A DNA stretch of 64,000 nucleotides from Chloroflexota bacterium (lineage in GTDB: Bacteria; Chloroflexota; Dehalococcoidia; Lucifugimonadales; JADFKI01). Each line of letters opens with the position of its first letter. Position 1 is the first letter of the stretch. A program made the translations under genes and the position numbers. Under the pieces are notes generated by a model that saw only the letters and a list, made by a program, of their open reading frames with translations, did no database searches and had not been told where the DNA came from. Positions 60,626 to 64,000 of this stretch are shown here, piece by piece. The stretch covers positions 1 through 64,000 of the forward strand of contig VXNZ01000039.1 of assembly GCA_009840355.1 (NCBI GenBank). Direction: 5' to 3'.

Positions 60626-62266
60626 ATGGACCTACTCGAAGTTCTTAATCCCATCGGGCAGCAGCGAGGTCTGATAAACTCGCTGACCATCAGCCCACGT
60701 CCGGACACGCTGGACAACAAGACCGTCGGGCTGCTCTGGTCCGGCACGCACGGAGGCGACCTCGCGCTCAATCGCGCCGGCGAGATGCTGCAAGAGCGCT
60801 TCAGCAATGTCAAGGTCAACTTCTACACGGGCGGCAACTATCCCGCGCCGCCGCCTATCGTGCAGCAAGCCGCCGCGGAGTGCGATGTCGTCATCGGCGC
60901 CACAGCCGATTGAGGGACGTGCGCGTCGTGGATGGTCCACGACATGATCGAGATTGAGAAGACGGGCAAACCCGCCATCCCAATCGTATCCGGGCGCTTT
61001 GAAGAAGACGCTATCGCAAGTTCGCGCGCGTTCGCAATGCCGGACCTGCAGTTTGTCATCGTGCCGCGCATCTATCGCAACCTCGCGCCAGAGCTGTGCG
61101 TCAGCCAGACCGAAGCGGTTATAGACGAAATCGTCGAAGTTCTCACCATCGACAAAGAGCACGGACGCCGCGAGCGCGACACCGCGACCGCCGTCGAACG
61201 ATTCGAGGGCGAAGACCGCTGGGACGCCATCCTGAAGATGAACGAGCAGTGGCTGATGCGCGACTGGGGCGACGCGATGGTTTTGCATCCTCCCACTGAG
61301 GAAGCCGTCGCCGCGCTTGTCGAAGGCACGGGACTCGACCGCTACGACTTGGTGTGCGACATGCCGCCCGGATTCGGGCTGGCGACTGTGGAGAAGATCG
61401 CCATCAACGCGGCTATGGCAGGCGCGAAGCCTGAACATATGCCGGTCATCATCGCGGCGGTCAAGGCGCTGTCGGAAGTAGGCGAACACGGCGGCAAATC
61501 GCTGCTGATGTCCACCAGCCCGCACGCGCCAATGCTGGTGGTCAACGGGCCCATCGCCAAGGAACTGGGGATTAACCCGCGCTCCGGGCTTGGTCCGGGC
61601 CGCGACAACGAGGTGAACATCACCATCGGGCGCGCGTTCTCGCTGTGCCTGCGCAATCTGGGCTACTGGTATCCGGGTCAGATGGACATGGACACCATCG
61701 GCACCACGCGCAAGTTCGTGCACTGCATCGCGGAGAACGAAGAGATGAGCCCTTGGCAGCCGTTCCATGTCGATCAGGGCTTCCGCGCGGACGAAAGCGC
61801 GGTCAGCGTGTTCATCACGGACGGCGAGCTGGATGTGCAGGACCAGGGTAATACCGACGCCGACGATCTGCTCAAGACCATCGCCTACGGCAGCACATTC
61901 GGCACTCGCGGCATGGGCGCGCGCCACACCAACGAGCGCCTGATATTCATGCCGCCGGATGTCGCGCGACCGGTCGGCGGTGAAGGCTTTTCCAAGCAAG
62001 AGGCGAAGCAGTTCATTCACTACAACGCGAACATGAGCCTTGGCAAGATGATGCACTACATGCCGATCGACGACGCGCGCGTTGGTCAGCAGTGGCAATG
62101 GCTGAAAGACAAGACCGAGCAAGAGCGGCTGGACATCGAAGTGTCGCTGCTGGAGAGCGTTGACCGCTGGTTCATCGTAGTTGTCGGCGCGGACCGCGCC
62201 AAGACGCTAGTGATGCCCACCGGCGAAGGCGCATCCACGGTAGGCATTGACCAGTATATGCCGTAA
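60626..62266 (+). CDS. UGSC-family selenoprotein candidate (in-frame TGA as selenocysteine)
   Basis: Two consecutive open stretches in one frame are separated only by TGA 60911-60913. Read through, they give 546 residues with selenocysteine 96 in the motif U-G-T-C (96-99), preceded by 'CDVVIGATAD' and followed by 'ASWMVHDMIEIEKTGKPAI', as in UGSC-type (seleno)proteins. The C-terminal part ('PPGFGLATVEKIAINAAMAG', 'VNGPIAKELGIN', 'ENEEMSPWQPFHVDQGF') is found in the long members of that family. The U/Cys pair suggests thiol redox chemistry; the substrate is unknown. ATG 60626 is chosen because AAAAGGAGG lies 6 nt upstream. Confidence 0.85.
60925..60943 (+). promoter_or_regulatory. SECIS-like hairpin
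   Basis: GTCGTGGA (60925-60932) pairs perfectly with TCCACGAC (60936-60943) around the triloop TGG. It begins 11 nt after the TGA codon, and its apical loop lies about 20 nt from it. A short stem with a G in a 3-nt apical loop at this distance is what bacterial SelB requires. Confidence 0.7.
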
Positions 62267-62318
62267 GGAACAACACAGCCGCACATCATTGCCAATCCTT
62301 TAGGCGCCAATCCTAATT

Positions 62319-62346
62319 GTCCCTTCCCCAATCAAGGGGAAGGGAC
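62319..62346. repeat. GTCCCTTCCCC inverted repeat
   Basis: GTCCCTTCCCC (62319-62329) and GGGGAAGGGAC (62336-62346) are perfect 11-bp inverted copies around AATCAA. The same text occurs at 1850-1878 and 20900-20940. No T-run follows, so it is listed as a repeat, though it could still shape the mRNA end of the selenoprotein gene. Confidence 0.65.
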
Positions 62347-62421
62347 GCTAGCGTTAACGATCAACCACACTACCGGCACACTACCAACACACTACAGGCA
62401 ATCAACACTATTGGAGGACGG

Positions 62422-62835
62422 ATGCTCAATACTTATTTGAACTTTGACGGCAATTGCCGCGAGGCTTTTGACTTTTATCGCTCTGTGTTTGGCGGCGAGT
62501 TTATGATTTTGCAGACTTTTGGGGACGCGCCGGGCGAGTATCAGCCACCTGAGGGCGAGCAGGACAAGGTGATGCATGTCTCGTTTCCGATAGGCGATAA
62601 TATCCTTATGGGCAGCGATATTCCGTCGAATATGGGAATGACGCTCGTATCGGGCAACAACTTCTCCATCAGCGTCAGCCCGGAGAGCCGCGAGCACGCG
62701 GAGTCGTTGTTCAACGCGCTGTCGGACGGCGGCACGGTTACGATGCCGATGCAGGATATGTTCTGGGGCTCGTACTTCGGCTCTTGCGCCGACAAATTCG
62801 GCATTAACTGGCAGGTTAATTACGAACAGGGGTAG
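62422..62835 (+). CDS. VOC/PhnB-like glyoxalase-superfamily protein
   Basis: The 137-residue protein has the PhnB-like start 'MLNTYLNFDGNCREAFDFYR' and a late 'DMFWGSYFGSCADKFGINW', as in small VOC proteins. The enzymatic role of this subgroup is unknown; the fold serves metal-dependent isomerases, dioxygenases and resistance proteins. ATG 62422 has a TTGGAGGACG site; an open frame back to 62317 runs through repeat sequence and is not used. Confidence 0.9.
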   Translation: MLNTYLNFDGNCREAFDFYRSVFGGEFMILQTFGDAPGEYQPPEGEQDKVMHVSFPIGDNILMGSDIPSNMGMTLVSGNNFSISVSPESREHAESLFNALSDGGTVTMPMQDMFWGSYFGSCADKFGINWQVNYEQG

Positions 62836-62859
62836 GAATAATTCCGAAGGGAATGACGC

Positions 62860-63135
62860 ATGTTGAGCAAGAATCTGAAAGAGCAGTCGGACGAAAGCCA
62901 CTTCAACAGCGCGCGGGAAAGGATACCCTCAGGCGCGCCTATCGAGATAGGCATGAAGAAGTCTCTTGACATTCTCGCAACGGTTCCGCACGAAAGGAAT
63001 AAACTCACTGATATTCAGAAAAGGGCAGTGCAAAAGTTCTTCAAAACCATTGACGCTGACGCTGAATCAGATAAAGAGCCTGTGGACGCTTCAGTAAATC
63101 ACGACAAGTATATCTACGGACGCCCAAGAGCATAA
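62860..63135 (+). CDS. Putative antitoxin-like small protein
   Basis: The 91-residue, highly charged protein lies 13 nt before a PIN-domain gene. It has no recognised family. The position, size and charge suit an antitoxin for the PIN protein, but no DNA-binding motif can be named. The ATG has a CGAAGGGAATG stretch upstream. Confidence 0.6.
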   Translation: MLSKNLKEQSDESHFNSARERIPSGAPIEIGMKKSLDILATVPHERNKLTDIQKRAVQKFFKTIDADAESDKEPVDASVNHDKYIYGRPRA

Positions 63136-63148
63136 AGAAAATGAAGAC

Positions 63149-63583
63149 ATGCCGGAAGAAGTCTTCATTGACGCAAGTTTTGGGATAGCACTATCATATT
63201 TGAGGGACCGATGGCACCAGAGTGCCAAGCTGCTATGGACTATGGCTGAGGAGAATGATTGGCGACTTGTAACCACCAACTGGACACTCTACGAAGCTTT
63301 GACCGCTTTAAGCGGCAGCTTTGGCAGGCATGACCTCGATGCTGCGCTTTATGAAATGGTCATTGACTCTGCTATCTTGGTCTTCGATGCTTCCAGCCTT
63401 GAAGAGGAGGCACTTTATGTATTCACGACACATTCCGATAAGCGCTGGAGCGTTGTAGATTGCGCGAATTTCGTTTGTATCAGAGACAGGCAAAGCAAGT
63501 ACGCTTTCGCCTATGACCAAGACTTTAATCAAGCACAGAATGAGTTCGGTTTCACACGGTTGGGACCACAAATTAGAGGCTGA
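63149..63583 (+). CDS. PIN-domain protein (VapC-like)
   Basis: The 144-residue protein has the four acidic residues of PIN nucleases: Asp8 in '[11 protein letters not shown]', Glu49 in '[13 protein letters not shown]', Asp104 in '[10 protein letters not shown]' and Asp123 in '[10 protein letters not shown]'. PIN toxins cleave RNA, often tRNA or rRNA, and are held by a small antitoxin; the protein at 62860 is the candidate. The module sits directly before sucD (4 nt gap), so transcription of sucD may pass through it. Confidence 0.88.
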   Translation: MPEEVFIDASFGIALSYLRDRWHQSAKLLWTMAEENDWRLVTTNWTLYEALTALSGSFGRHDLDAALYEMVIDSAILVFDASSLEEEALYVFTTHSDKRWSVVDCANFVCIRDRQSKYAFAYDQDFNQAQNEFGFTRLGPQIRG

Positions 63584-63587
63584 ATCT

Positions 63588-64000
63588 ATGGGAATCCTTG
63601 TTGACGAAAATACGCGCCTTCTCGTGCAGGGCATTACCGGCAGAGAGGGCAGTTTCCACGCGCTGCGCTGCCGCGAGTACGGCGCAAACCTTGTCGCCGG
63701 TGTAACGCCGGGACGCGGCGGGCAGGTCTTCGACGGCGATGTGCCAGTGTTCAACACCGTGCGGCAGGCGGTGGACGATACGCAGGCAAACTGCGCTCTG
63801 ATATTCGTGCCGCCCCCGTTCGCAGCGGACGCCATCGTGGAATCGGTGGATGCGGGCATACCCACTATCGCCTGCATCACTGAGGGCATTCCCATTATGG
63901 ACACCATCGCGGTCAAGCGCTACATCCGCGACAAGCCGGTTCGTCTCATCGGGCCCAACTGCCCGGGAATGATTACGCCCGGCGCGCGCGTGAAGGTCGG
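63588..64000 (+). CDS. sucD: Succinyl-CoA ligase (ADP-forming) subunit alpha, 3' truncated by window end
   Basis: The first 137 codons are present. Clear SucD features: '[19 protein letters not shown]', '[10 protein letters not shown]', '[10 protein letters not shown]', '[10 protein letters not shown]' and '[14 protein letters not shown]' in the CoA-binding Rossmann domain. It pairs with SucC (58939). The active-site His lies beyond the window. The gene continues past 64000. Confidence 0.96.
   Translation, partial: MGILVDENTRLLVQGITGREGSFHALRCREYGANLVAGVTPGRGGQVFDGDVPVFNTVRQAVDDTQANCALIFVPPPFAADAIVESVDAGIPTIACITEGIPIMDTIAVKRYIRDKPVRLIGPNCPGMITPGARVKV

Noticed and set aside
60905-60932. Reading TGA as tryptophan, or the locus as two separate genes
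   Set aside because: Other genes here end in TGA and use TGG for tryptophan, so the code is standard. The second stretch lacks its own ribosome site, and family homology runs through the TGA.
62319-62346. Intrinsic terminator after the selenoprotein gene
   Set aside because: The hairpin is perfect but no T-run follows on either strand, and the same sequence occurs as an intergenic repeat elsewhere.

Overview
This 64 kb window is GC-rich, densely coded bacterial chromosome with many lipoproteins and membrane proteins. The mix of a GPP34-family protein, an LLM flavin monooxygenase, a Cys-type sulfatase, a D-aminoacylase-like amidohydrolase, GHMP-type PduX, a CobN plus fused ChlI/ChlD chelatase, and many short intergenic repeats best suits an uncultured Chloroflexota lineage (Dehalococcoidia/SAR202-like). 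That placement is an inference from gene content, not from a phylogenetic marker.

Left part (1-30 kb): a GPP34 protein; a circularly permuted ATP-grasp / ammonium channel / alpha-E cluster; a sensory locus with STAS domain, broken receiver, RsbW-like ATPase, periplasmic binding lipoprotein and histidine kinase; a deaminase; an LLM oxidoreductase; aroA; an operon of methyltransferase, four-carbon acid-sugar kinase and amidohydrolase; prfB with a programmed +1 frameshift; a peptide-type ABC binding protein with two permeases but no ATPase; a membrane-fused spermidine-synthase-like protein; a tRNA; otsA; and a DoxX protein.

Middle and right (30-58 kb): a large cobalamin region. A cobalamin riboswitch with a terminator precedes cobN. 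It is followed on the plus strand by a fused chelatase ATPase, the cobalt transporter CbtB-CbtA, cobO, cobT, cobS and cbiB. After unrelated genes, the minus strand carries cbiE, pduX, cobU, cobQ, cobC and cobD. Together these cover cobalt uptake and insertion, adenosylation, amidation, the aminopropanol-phosphate arm (PduX, CobD, CbiB) and nucleotide-loop assembly (CobU, CobT, CobS, CobC). Most ring-methylation genes and cbiA/cobB are not here. Nuclease-like and toxin-antitoxin-like genes (DUF4268, DUF4160/DUF2442, Uma2, PIN) are interspersed.

The strongest unusual signals are: a selenoprotein candidate of the UGSC type (60626-62266), with an in-frame TGA followed by a SECIS-like hairpin; a single-gene PLD-nuclease plus P-loop NTPase fusion (48946-51045) that looks like a stand-alone defence protein; a receiver domain that has lost its phosphorylation site inside an otherwise intact sensory cluster; a prokaryotic voltage-gated channel with a Gly-containing selectivity filter; and at least two families of short inverted-repeat mobile elements. 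One of the latter lies so that its end is the stop codon of the ATP-grasp gene. sucC and sucD, normally adjacent, are separated by about 3.5 kb that includes the selenoprotein and a PIN toxin module.
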